Shown: in pieces, positions 7,760 to 14,501 of the stretch
How positions within the stretch are numbered: position 1 is the first letter of the stretch
Layout: each line of letters opens with the position of its first letter
NCBI GenBank assembly: GCA_021779635.1
Contig: JAJYAH010000079.1
Span: 1 to 15,010 of the forward strand
Length of the DNA stretch: 15,010 bases
From: Pseudomonadota bacterium
GTDB lineage: Bacteria > Pseudomonadota > Alphaproteobacteria > Rhizobiales > Xanthobacteraceae
Direction of reading: 5' to 3'
Position numbers and translations under genes: made by a program
Notes under the pieces: model-generated
What the model saw: only the letters and a program-made list of their open reading frames with translations
Told to the model about the DNA's origin: nothing
The model's database searches: none

Positions 7760-7945
7760 ATGTTTGATATGGCGGTCACTCGCAGATGGGGTCGATGGGA
7801 ATGGACGGTGTCTGATCACGCCGGGAAGGTCATTATGTTCGGATGGCAGATGTCCCGTAGCGCGGCCAGGTATCAAGCTGCCCGCGCTCTATTTCAGCTG
7901 CTGCTGACGAGCAGCAGAATTTATAATCCACCCCAAAAACCCTAG
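7760..7945 (+). CDS. Possible 61-aa small protein, Trp/Arg-rich
   Basis: A short frame of 61 aa with a composition that looks like a real protein: TRRWGRWEWTV, then GKVIMFGW and AARYQAARALFQLLL, suggesting a small beta-hairpin followed by a helix. It has no signal peptide. I associate peptides of this general look with small hypothetical proteins in Bradyrhizobium genomes, but cannot name a family. The start is uncertain: ATG 7760 and ATG 7769 both lack a good ribosome-binding site, and the frame stays open upstream into usp. An 8-bp hairpin (CTGCTGCT/AGCAGCAG, 7898-7917) lies inside its end. It could be a chance frame. Confidence 0.45.
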   Translation: MFDMAVTRRWGRWEWTVSDHAGKVIMFGWQMSRSAARYQAARALFQLLLTSSRIYNPPQKP

Positions 7946-8162
7946 GCCTGGATTCGGCGGTTTGCGAAGGCGCAACTCCGAGCCCCGACCTTGCGTGCAA
8001 GTTTGCAGATTCAGCATCAAAGACCCGAGCAGCGCGATCCACGACAGGATTAGCGCAACTCTTCCGGGGCTACCAGGGTCGGAGAAATAGGCTGGCGGCA
8101 GCGCAGGCATGACCGAAATCGTATCAGGCCGACGTCTCGCTGCCGCCAGCGGCAAACAAACA

Positions 8163-8354
8163 TCAATAGTACCAGCAGTAGCCATGCCGGCAGACGCGAT
8201 GATGCGGATAGATCAGACCGGGACCCCAACAATATCGATACCAATGATAGCCAGTCTCTCCGAGTCGATAACAGCCCGCATAGGCATTGCTGGGAAGGAC
8301 GGCTCCGATTGACAGGACCGCCGCAACGACGGCTGACAAGGCGAATCTGCGCAT
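8163..8354 (-). CDS. Small secreted Cys/Tyr/His-rich protein
   Basis: The 63-aa product on the minus strand starts behind a strong GAGGAGA (complement of 8361-8367) six bases before its ATG. Residues 1-26 are a clear signal peptide ending AYA|G. The 37-residue mature part is rich in aromatic residues and histidine and has four cysteines (28, 42, 55, 60), enough for two disulphides: GYHWYRYCWGPG, then YPHHRVCRHGYCWYY. It should be periplasmic or secreted. I associate such small Tyr/His/Cys-rich exported proteins with Bradyrhizobium, where they have no known function. It is the only confident minus-strand gene in the window. Metal binding by His/Cys is possible but unproven. Confidence 0.82.
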   Translation of the reverse strand: MRRFALSAVVAAVLSIGAVLPSNAYAGCYRLGETGYHWYRYCWGPGLIYPHHRVCRHGYCWYY

Positions 8355-8387
8355 TTTATTTCTCCTCGGGTGTGTGCAAAACTGATA

Positions 8388-8408
8388 ATCACAGATCCCG
8401 GTTGTGAT
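8388..8408. promoter_or_regulatory. Inverted repeat upstream of the small secreted protein gene
   Basis: ATCACA-N9-TGTGAT is a perfect 6-bp inverted repeat, 34 bp before the minus-strand start at 8354. It could be an operator or a leader hairpin. The half-sites resemble Crp half-sites but in the opposite arrangement, so I do not name a regulator. Confidence 0.3.
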
Positions 8409-8580
8409 CCTTGCGCGAGATCAACTCGGCTCACGCGTTGCCCGCTGGAACGCAGCAAGCTCCCTACAAAGAGCTTGAGATTGATTTGATACAACGAAGG
8501 CGGCCGCATGGTGATTTCTCGCTCGTTTTGCGCGCCGTCACATGCCTCATGCCGTCAAACCCTTGGGCACGCCACCCGGG

Positions 8581-8594
8581 TTGATCCTGGTCAA
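8581..8594 (+). promoter_or_regulatory. FixK/FNR-type box at the start of the ligase gene
   Basis: TTGATCCTGGTCAA is an exact TTGA-N6-TCAA match. Its last base is the A of the first possible ATG (8594), so that ATG would lie inside the operator. With the box at -41, transcription would start near 8628, next to the second ATG at 8627. A weaker site, TTGATTTGATACAA, lies at 8481-8494. Confidence 0.5.
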
Positions 8595-8626
8595 TGCCCG
8601 AAGAGGCTAGCGCTCTAAGCAGAATT

Positions 8627-10357
8627 ATGGGCGATTTTGCACCAGGCAACGTCAAGCTGCACCGTCAAAACCTGATCGTGCTCGTACGCGACCTTGTCCG
8701 CGAGCTTCATCCTCAGCGCAGTCGATTCAGTGATGTGGAGCCGTCCAGCCGCATCGAGCGCGATCTCGGAATTGACAGCCTCGCCCGCGCCGAATTGATC
8801 CTGCGCATCGAACGAGCCTTTCATGTGCATCTTCCGGCACAGACGATCGGGGAGGCCGAGACCGTCGATGATCTTGTCCGCGCGCTCGAGCAGGCCGGGC
8901 CGGCGCTTGAGCACACGGCGTTCGCTGCATCACCGGCTGCTGGCCTTCCCGCGGTACCGGCTGCCAACGAAGCGCGCACCTTGATCGAGGCGCTTGAGTG
9001 GCATGCCGCACGACACACCGATCGGCTGCATCTGACCGTGCTGCAGGATGAGGCGGCGGTTCTCGGCGCCCTCACCTACGGAGAACTTGCAGCCGGGGCC
9101 AGGCGGGTCGCAAAGGGTCTGATCGCGCGCGACGTCTCGCCAGGTGACCGGGTTGGCGTGATGCTTCCGACCAGCATCGAATTTTTCGTGGTCTTCTTCG
9201 GCATTCTCTATGCTGGCGCAATACCGGTTCCGATCTACCCGCCGATGCGCCTTTCGCAGATCGAAGAACATTTGCGGCGTCAAACCGGGATACTACGCAA
9301 TGCCGGCGCCTGCATGCTCATCACAATGGAAGAAGGACGGCAATTGGCCGGTTTTCTCGGCAATTTGGTCGAGAGCCTTCACACCGTTACCACGGTTGCG
9401 CAGATTGAAGCATCGGCGAAACCGGTCACGCTACCTCAGCTGAAGGATGCAAGCGCAACTGCCTTGATCCAATATACGTCCGGCAGCACTGGCGATCCCA
9501 AAGGCGTCGTGCTTAGCCATGCGAATCTGCTCGCCAACATCCGCGCGATGGGTACGACGATGGACGCGAGTTCGGCCGACGTCTTCGTCAGCTGGCTGCC
9601 GCTCTACCACGACATGGGGCTGATCGGCGCCTGGCTCGGATGCCTGCACTATGCGGCGCGGCTCTATGTGATGTCGCCGTTGAGTTTCTTGATCCGCCCA
9701 CAAAGCTGGCTCTGGGCGATGCACCGGTACCGCGCGACTTTTTCGGCTTCACCCAACTTCGGTTTCGAACTCTGCGTTGCCAAGATCGCCGACGACGATC
9801 TCACGGGACTGGATCTATCCTCCTTGCGCATGGTCGCCAACGGCGCCGAGCCGGTTAGCGTCCAGACATTGCGCAAGTTTACCGAGCGCTTCGGCCGCTA
9901 TGGCTTTCCTGCGCAGGCAATGGCGCCGGTCTACGGGCTCGCGGAATGCTCCGTGGGACTGGCCTTCCCGCCCCCGGGACGGATACCGATCGTTGATCGC
10001 GTCAACCGAGACCAGCTGAGCATGTATGGCATCGCTGAACCGGCGGGCCCGGCCGATCCGGCCGTGCTGGAGATCCCCGCTTGCGGTCAGCCACTTCCGG
10101 GTCACGAGATTCGGGTGGTCGACGAGGCGGGTTACGAGCTTGGTGAGCGCCGAGAGGGGCGGATCGAGTTTCGCGGCCCATCGGCCACGCACGGCTATTT
10201 CCACAATGACGTCAAAACCCGGCAACTTTTCCGCGGTCACTGGCTCGACACCAGCGACCGCGGCTACATGGCGGCCGGCGACATCTTCGTCACCGGCCGT
10301 ATCAAGGACATCATCATACGTGCGGGCCGGCATCTCTATCCGCAGGAGATCGAGTAA
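8627..10357 (+). CDS. Acyl carrier domain + fatty acyl-AMP ligase (5' part of interrupted gene)
   Basis: This part codes for 576 aa from ATG 8627 (587 from ATG 8594). Residues about 15-90 are an acyl carrier domain with the phosphopantetheine serine in GIDSL (Ser51). The rest is an AMP-forming acyl ligase: PVPIYPP (200-206, typical of fatty acyl-AMP ligases), P-loop YTSGSTGDPKG (283-293), YGLAEC (436-441), SDRGYM with Asp544, and the hinge GRIKDIIIRAGRHLYPQEIE at the end. It would activate a fatty acid as acyl-AMP and load the carrier. An in-frame TAA (10355-10357) then stops it inside the C-terminal lid, before the catalytic lysine, so this product alone should be poor at adenylation. The same frame continues directly into the next entry. 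Confidence 0.85.
   Translation: MGDFAPGNVKLHRQNLIVLVRDLVRELHPQRSRFSDVEPSSRIERDLGIDSLARAELILRIERAFHVHLPAQTIGEAETVDDLVRALEQAGPALEHTAFAASPAAGLPAVPAANEARTLIEALEWHAARHTDRLHLTVLQDEAAVLGALTYGELAAGARRVAKGLIARDVSPGDRVGVMLPTSIEFFVVFFGILYAGAIPVPIYPPMRLSQIEEHLRRQTGILRNAGACMLITMEEGRQLAGFLGNLVESLHTVTTVAQIEASAKPVTLPQLKDASATALIQYTSGSTGDPKGVVLSHANLLANIRAMGTTMDASSADVFVSWLPLYHDMGLIGAWLGCLHYAARLYVMSPLSFLIRPQSWLWAMHRYRATFSASPNFGFELCVAKIADDDLTGLDLSSLRMVANGAEPVSVQTLRKFTERFGRYGFPAQAMAPVYGLAECSVGLAFPPPGRIPIVDRVNRDQLSMYGIAEPAGPADPAVLEIPACGQPLPGHEIRVVDEAGYELGERREGRIEFRGPSATHGYFHNDVKTRQLFRGHWLDTSDRGYMAAGDIFVTGRIKDIIIRAGRHLYPQEIE
10355..10357 (+). other. In-frame TAA interrupting the ligase-acyltransferase gene
   Basis: The frame reads PQEIE, TAA, AVAEVPGVHKGGVAVFG with no shift, through the normally continuous lid domain of an acyl-AMP ligase. 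Related ligases usually have a second Glu here (EIEEAV), so a single G-to-T change turning GAA into TAA explains it. A sequencing error cannot be excluded. Confidence 0.8.
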
Positions 10358-10369
10358 GCCGTCGCCGAG

Positions 10370-11467
10370 GTGCCCGGCGTTCACAAGGGCGGTGTGGCGG
10401 TGTTTGGGGTGCCCGACGGCGCGTCCGGAACGGAACGGCTCGTGCTGCTGGTTGAAACGCGCGAGGCCGACCAGATTGCCCGCGCAGCCTTGCAGGCGCG
10501 GACGCATGAAGTTGTGACGGATGTCGCAGGCACACCACCCGATGAGATCGTACTTGCGCCGCCGCGCACCGTCCCGAAAACATCAAGCGGGAAAATCCGC
10601 CGCGGCGCTGCCAGGGAACTTTACCAAAGCGGGCAAATCGGCCCAGCCCGGCGGGCCCTGTGGTGGCAGCTGCTACGCCTGACGCTGGCCGGCGCCGGTC
10701 CACAGCTCAGGCGGTTCGGCCGATTGCTTCGCGAGAATCTCTACGCTGCCTGGTGGTGGACCGTGCTCGGCAGTGCGCTCCTTGCGGGATGCTTTTCCGT
10801 ACTCATCCTGCGGACTGCAAAATCGCGCTGGGCGACGCTCAGACGGATCGGGCGTGGCGCATTTGCCGCGATGGGCATACCGCTCACGATCCGCGGATTC
10901 GAAAGGATACCGGCGTCAGGAGCGGTGCTTGTATTCAACCATTCCAGCTACATGGACGTCTTCGCGCTCGCCGCAACGCTTCCCGGCGAGCCTGCCATCG
11001 TCGCAAAGCGCGAGCTGGCACAGCAGCTTATAGCTGGACCCATCCTGCGCCGGCTCGGCACTCCGTTTGTCGAACGTTACGACGTGTCGGAGAGTCTGAC
11101 GGATGCCGCGGCATTGGGTGCGCTTGCCCGCGAGGGCCGGCTCCTGGTCTTCTTCCCTGAAGGAACGTTCACCCGGAGAGCGGGGCTATCCGGCTTCTAT
11201 CTCGGCGCCTTCAAGGTTGCCGCCGACGCGAACCTTCCGCTCCTCCCGGGCATCATCAAGGGCACGCGGACGGTGTTGCGCAGCGACCAATGGTTTCCGC
11301 GGCATAGCGCGATTAGCATCGAGATCGATGATCCGGTGCTGCCGGCAGGCACTGATTTTCAATCCATCGTCCAGCTACGCGACCGGGTCCGCCAAACGAT
11401 GCTCGCTCGCTGCGGCGAACCGGATCTGGAAGAGCTCGTTAAACCCGAGCCGATGTCTCCTGTCTAA
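10370..11467 (+). CDS. Ligase C-terminal lid + PlsC-type acyltransferase (3' part of interrupted gene)
   Basis: This 365-aa frame can start at GTG 10370, four codons after the TAA and without a clear ribosome-binding site; it may be made by re-initiation or not at all. Residues 1-85 complete the ligase lid, including the catalytic lysine (Lys75) in KTSSGKIRRG. Residues 126-148 are one hydrophobic membrane segment. Residues about 165-345 are a PlsC/LPLAT acyltransferase with the HX4D box HSSYMD (His191, Asp196) and FPEGTF (262-267). The full product would load a fatty acid on its own carrier domain and pass it to a lysophospholipid or glycerol-phosphate acceptor, recalling Aas-type two-domain enzymes. 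The acceptor is not known. Acyltransferase motifs look intact. Confidence 0.85.
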   Translation: MPGVHKGGVAVFGVPDGASGTERLVLLVETREADQIARAALQARTHEVVTDVAGTPPDEIVLAPPRTVPKTSSGKIRRGAARELYQSGQIGPARRALWWQLLRLTLAGAGPQLRRFGRLLRENLYAAWWWTVLGSALLAGCFSVLILRTAKSRWATLRRIGRGAFAAMGIPLTIRGFERIPASGAVLVFNHSSYMDVFALAATLPGEPAIVAKRELAQQLIAGPILRRLGTPFVERYDVSESLTDAAALGALAREGRLLVFFPEGTFTRRAGLSGFYLGAFKVAADANLPLLPGIIKGTRTVLRSDQWFPRHSAISIEIDDPVLPAGTDFQSIVQLRDRVRQTMLARCGEPDLEELVKPEPMSPV

Positions 11468-11478
11468 TGGGGTGAGCC

Positions 11479-11928
11479 ATGAAACTTGTTTCCGGTGCCT
11501 TCGCCGACGGAGCGGTAGTCCCGCGGCGCTTTACCTGTGATGGAGCGAACGTCTCGCCGCCCCTGCGATGGTCCGGCGCACCCGCTGGAACACGGAGCTT
11601 CGTCCTGCTCTGCGACGATCCCGATGCCCCGGCGGGCACATGGCACCATTGGGCAGCTTACGATATTCCGCCGACCGTGACGGAGCTTGCGGAAGACGTT
11701 AGGGAGAAAACAAAGATGAAGCAGGCAGTCAACGATTTTCGAGGAACGGGCTATGGCGGCCCGTGCCCGCCTCATGGCCATGGTCCTCACCACTACCACT
11801 TTCGTCTGCTTGCCCTTTCGACCGACCACCTTCGAGTCCGGGCCGATGCATCCTGCCGTGATGTCGAGCGCGAGGCACGCAAGTTCACGCTCGCGGAGGC
11901 AACGCTCGTCGGTTGGTATGAGAGATAG
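11479..11928 (+). CDS. YbhB/YbcL-type phosphatidylethanolamine-binding (PEBP) family protein
   Basis: A 149-aa protein of the bacterial PEBP (Raf-kinase-inhibitor-like) family. It shows the core motifs DDPDAP (46-51), WHHWAAYDIP (55-64) and GPCPPHGHGPHHYHF (94-108), which line the anion/phospholipid-headgroup pocket. Length is normal and there is no signal peptide. A GGGGTGAG ribosome-binding sequence precedes the ATG, 11 bp after the acyltransferase stop, so the two genes are very probably co-transcribed. A link to lipid handling fits the neighbour, but bacterial members have no settled biochemical role. Fully intact. Confidence 0.93.
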   Translation: MKLVSGAFADGAVVPRRFTCDGANVSPPLRWSGAPAGTRSFVLLCDDPDAPAGTWHHWAAYDIPPTVTELAEDVREKTKMKQAVNDFRGTGYGGPCPPHGHGPHHYHFRLLALSTDHLRVRADASCRDVEREARKFTLAEATLVGWYER

Positions 11929-11939
11929 CGTCGGCAAGG

Positions 11940-12053
11940 CTATGGCATCTCGGTCAGGAGGCGCTCGATTTCGTCACGCTCGTGTGGGCCGGGGCCTTCC
12001 TGCAGTCGCGGCAACAGCTGTCGCTTTCGGGTGATGAGCTTTGCGGGGGGGTG
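11940..12053 (-). pseudogene. Minus-strand 3' remnant of an unidentified gene
   Basis: On the minus strand this stretch reads 37 codons ending in TAG, with no start codon and an in-frame TGA at its upstream edge (12054-12056). The peptide (KLITRKRQLLPRL, then GPGPHERDEIERLLTEMP) looks like the charged helical C-terminus of a genuine protein, and its codon third positions are GC-rich. It stops being open just where the possible IS end begins, so it may be the tail of a gene cut by insertion or deletion. I cannot identify the family. A chance frame remains possible. Confidence 0.35.
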
Positions 12054-12102
12054 TCAATCCGTCCACTGGCGGCGGTCAAATTACATTCTGCCCCTGGATA
12101 CA
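12051..12102. mobile_element. Possible end fragment of an IS element (IS21-like look)
   Basis: GTGTCAATCCGTCCACTGGCGG followed by CGGTCAAATTACATTCTG contains two spaced GTCAA units of the kind seen at ends of IS21-family elements in rhizobia. This is recalled resemblance only; there is no transposase and no second end in the window. Confidence 0.25.
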
Positions 12103-12133
12103 GACCAGGCGGCCTGCCCGAAATAGCCATGGC

Positions 12134-12147
12134 TTGACTTGAGTCAA
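12134..12147 (+). promoter_or_regulatory. FixK/FNR-type box upstream of the flavodoxin gene
   Basis: TTGACTTGAGTCAA matches TTGA-N6-TCAA with fully paired arms TTGAC/GTCAA. The centre is 63 bp before the ATG at 12204, predicting a class II transcript start near 12182 and a short leader that carries the ribosome-binding site. Confidence 0.7.
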
Positions 12148-12203
12148 TTTCATCGCCGCGTATTGGGTGTGTGTATGCGACAAGCGAAAGAGGAATTGTT
12201 CAA

Positions 12204-12689
12204 ATGAGCGCCTCAAGAACTCTCGTCGTTTTCTATTCGCGGTCGGGAACGACGCGCAGGATTGCTCAGACTCTGGCCGGGGCCCTCAAATGCGACCTAG
12301 AGGAAATCACCGAGCCAAGGCCCCGGAGTTGTTTTCTCGGTTACGTACGGTCGCTCCTGGAAGCGGGGCGGAAGCTTCCTGCCATCATTGCACCGACAAA
12401 ACATGACGTCTCGTCGTACGATCTGGTCGTTATCGGCACCCCTGTTTGGGGCTGGTCGGTAAGTTCCCCAGTTCGCGCGTACTTGATGGCGACTGCGAGC
12501 CAATTACCCGAAGTCGCATTCCTCTGTACCCTTGGAGGCAGAGGCAGTGAAAGCGCCTTTGCACAGATGACGGCCATCGTCGGCAAGAAGCCTCGCGCCG
12601 TTTGCGCAATTACGCAGCGGGAAGCTTTGTCGGCAAGCCATATCGAACGGCTGGCGGCGTTTGAGAAGGCGCTGGCGGAAAGCCATTAA
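12204..12689 (+). CDS. Flavodoxin-like FMN-binding protein
   Basis: A 161-aa protein with the flavodoxin fold: first strand and phosphate loop LVVFYSRSGTTRRIA (7-21), then the flavin-contacting loop VVIGTPVWGWSVSSPVRAYL (75-94). It is cytosolic and likely binds FMN as an electron carrier or small quinone/disulphide reductase; it resembles the broad flavodoxin/WrbA-like group rather than classical nif flavodoxins. ATG 12204 follows AAGAGGA (12188-12194); an in-frame GTG at 12171 lies before the predicted transcript start and is rejected. The upstream box points to induction at low oxygen. The HicA-like gene follows after 17 bp. Confidence 0.88.
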   Translation: MSASRTLVVFYSRSGTTRRIAQTLAGALKCDLEEITEPRPRSCFLGYVRSLLEAGRKLPAIIAPTKHDVSSYDLVVIGTPVWGWSVSSPVRAYLMATASQLPEVAFLCTLGGRGSESAFAQMTAIVGKKPRAVCAITQREALSASHIERLAAFEKALAESH

Positions 12690-12706
12690 CTGAGTGGAGA
12701 GAATCG

Positions 12707-12940
12707 ATGGAAAGCGCAACATTCCGCAAGTGGCTAAGCGAACAGGGGTGTCGCTTCGATACCCAACACGAAGGACGGGGAGAGGGACATGGAACTCTGA
12801 CAATCCACCGTGAGGGGCGAATTGCTGAAATGCCTCTGGTTGGATCGCAGCACGAACTCGACACCAATTCGGTTCGCCAAGTATGCGAAACACTCGGCCT
12901 CGCGTGGTCCGACCTCCCCGGACCGAAGGGCCGAGTCTGA
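12707..12940 (+). CDS. HicA-like small protein (dsRBD-like fold), no HicB partner
   Basis: This 77-aa protein resembles the HicA/YcfA family: N-terminal helix with RKWLSEQGC, a beta region with GRGEGHGTLTIHREGR carrying a histidine (His28) where HicA toxins have their catalytic GSH, then MPLVGS and a C-terminal helix VRQVCETLGL. True HicA is an mRNA-cleaving toxin encoded beside the antitoxin HicB. Here no HicB-like frame lies next to it; its neighbours are flavodoxin (17 bp upstream) and agmatinase. It has a GGAGAG ribosome-binding site and is probably in the flavodoxin operon. It may be a domesticated HicA-fold protein without toxin function. The family call is by eye. Confidence 0.6.
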   Translation: MESATFRKWLSEQGCRFDTQHEGRGEGHGTLTIHREGRIAEMPLVGSQHELDTNSVRQVCETLGLAWSDLPGPKGRV

Positions 12941-13004
12941 GGTGTCCGGGCGGAGCTCCAGAATCCTCATTTGGGAATGCGCCGGGTGATGGAGGCTGAA
13001 CCGT

Positions 13005-13898
13005 ATGGCGAGCGATCTCCCCACCTTCGCCGTCCCGCCTGGATTTCTTGGACTCGGACGCCGCGAGCACGATGCCGCGATCTCGATCGCAGGCATCCCA
13101 CTCGATATCGGCACAACCAACCGCAGCGGCGCGCGCTTCGGACCGCGGGCCATTCGCCAGGCTAGCCGGATGCTGGTTGACGGTGCGCATCCGACGGCAT
13201 GGATCGATGTTTCGAAATTGATGGTGTCGGATATCGGCGATTTTCGTATCGCGCTCGGTGACATTCCGGCGAGCCTAAAGGCCATCGAGGAGCAGGCCGC
13301 CGCCGTCGAGCACCTTGTGTCGCTCGGAGGAGAGCACGGTATCACGCTCGCCTTGCTACGGACGCTGGCGCGGCGCAAGGGCCCGCTCGCACTCATTCAT
13401 TTCGACGCCCATGTCGATACCTGGCCTGATAATTCTGGTCAGCCCTATGCACATGGTTCGGTATTCTATCACGCCATCGAGGAGCGCCTTGTCGATCCAC
13501 GCCGAATGATCCAGATAGGGATCCGCTCGCCGGTCCAACGCGAAGTTTTCGATTGGACGGTTGCGCAGGGTGTCACAATAGTCTCGTCGGAACAGGTGCA
13601 TGAGCATGGCCCCAAAGCAGTCGCAGAGCGAATTCGCTCGATCGTCGGTGGGGCACCCAGCTATCTCAGCTTCGACATCGACGCGCTGGATCCGGCTTTT
13701 GCACCGGGCACCGGCACGCCCGAGATAGGCGGTCTGGCGTCGTGGCAGGCGCAATCGATCCTCCGGCGCCTGGAAGGCCTGCATTTCATTGGCATGGATG
13801 TAGTCGAAGTCGCTCCGGCCTACGACGTGGCAGAGATCACTTCGCTCGCAGCGGCCACGATGGTCTATGAGTATCTGGCACTCGCCGCTGTCACGTGA
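13005..13898 (+). CDS. speB: Agmatinase (ureohydrolase family)
   Basis: A 297-aa ureohydrolase, the normal length for agmatinase, which hydrolyses agmatine to putrescine and urea using two Mn ions. Metal ligands are all present: His111 in GGEHG, Asp134/His136/Asp138 in FDAHVDTW, and Asp224/Asp226 in SFDIDALDP, followed by APGTGTPEIGG. The usual GGDH motif has Glu in place of Asp, which should be tolerated. The gene starts at ATG 13005 behind TGGAGG. The next gene, arginine decarboxylase, supplies its substrate, which favours agmatinase over arginase or guanidinobutyrase. Cytosolic. It probably belongs to the flavodoxin-HicA unit or has its own promoter; none is evident. Confidence 0.9.
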   Translation: MASDLPTFAVPPGFLGLGRREHDAAISIAGIPLDIGTTNRSGARFGPRAIRQASRMLVDGAHPTAWIDVSKLMVSDIGDFRIALGDIPASLKAIEEQAAAVEHLVSLGGEHGITLALLRTLARRKGPLALIHFDAHVDTWPDNSGQPYAHGSVFYHAIEERLVDPRRMIQIGIRSPVQREVFDWTVAQGVTIVSSEQVHEHGPKAVAERIRSIVGGAPSYLSFDIDALDPAFAPGTGTPEIGGLASWQAQSILRRLEGLHFIGMDVVEVAPAYDVAEITSLAAATMVYEYLALAAVT

Positions 13899-13952
13899 TC
13901 GCCAGACCCTTGAGAATGTGTAAAACATCTGTCGATCGCGAGGCCACAAGAT

Positions 13953-14501
13953 ATGTTCCCAGTTCCGACTACCGTGTTTCTGACGAAGGGTGTCGGCATC
14001 CACCGCCATCAGCTAACATCATTCGAGCTCGCATTACGCGATGCCGATATCGAACAGCAGAATCTCGTCTCAATCTCGTCAATCCTGCCGCCTCACTGCA
14101 AGCTAACCTCCCGCGAGGGCGGCGTCGCCACTTTGCAGCCAGGTGAAATTACCTTCTCGGTCCTCGCCCGCTCAGAAACCGACGAGCCGGGCCGCCGCAT
14201 TCACGCCAGCATCGGTTTGGCGCGGCCGGCTGATCCCGGTATGTACGGCTATATCGCCGAGCATCACGGTAGCGGCATGACAGCCGAACAGAGCGGGGAT
14301 TATGCCGAAGACCTCGCCGCCTCCATGTTGGCCTCGACGCTCGGCATAGATTTCGATCCCAGCGCCGCCTGGAACGAACGCAAGAAGCTCTACGAACATA
14401 CCCAGCTGATCATCGAAAGCCGGTCGATTACAGCTGCGGCCCAGGGCGATGATTCCGGATTATGGACCTGCGTGGTTGCGGCGGCCGTATTCCGATTTTG
14501 A
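13953..14501 (+). CDS. Pyruvoyl-dependent arginine decarboxylase
   Basis: The 182-aa proenzyme converts arginine to agmatine using a pyruvoyl group made from its own chain. The self-cleavage region is [13 protein letters not shown], where the Ser42-Ser43 bond is the expected cut and Ser43 becomes the pyruvoyl group. The downstream [10 protein letters not shown] has Glu103 in the position of the catalytic glutamate. Length and motif order match PvlArgDC of archaea and some bacteria; PLP-dependent SpeA is unrelated. A CGAGG stretch lies upstream of ATG 13953. With agmatinase 54 bp upstream it forms a complete arginine-agmatine-putrescine route. The histidine-decarboxylase-like relatives are less likely given that neighbour. 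Confidence 0.92.
   Translation: MFPVPTTVFLTKGVGIHRHQLTSFELALRDADIEQQNLVSISSILPPHCKLTSREGGVATLQPGEITFSVLARSETDEPGRRIHASIGLARPADPGMYGYIAEHHGSGMTAEQSGDYAEDLAASMLASTLGIDFDPSAAWNERKKLYEHTQLIIESRSITAAAQGDDSGLWTCVVAAAVFRF

Noticed and set aside
7889..8110. Minus-strand frame with one hydrophobic segment (VALILSWIALLGSLMLNL)
   Set aside because: It has no ribosome-binding site, overlaps the candidate 61-aa gene and has a low-information C-terminus. A small membrane protein cannot be fully excluded.
8481..8494. TTGATTTGATACAA as a second operator for the ligase gene
   Set aside because: The right half is ACAA instead of TCAA; it is kept only as a weak site, since the exact match at 8581 is closer.
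9992..10004. TTGATCGCGTCAA inside the ligase gene
   Set aside because: The spacing is one base short of TTGA-N6-TCAA and it lies within a coding region.
9815..10507. Minus-strand frame of 230 aa across the TAA of the ligase gene
   Set aside because: It is antisense to conserved ligase motifs and shows no recognisable domain.
12504..13396. Minus-strand frames opposite flavodoxin, HicA-like and agmatinase genes
   Set aside because: They are shadows of well-supported plus-strand genes.
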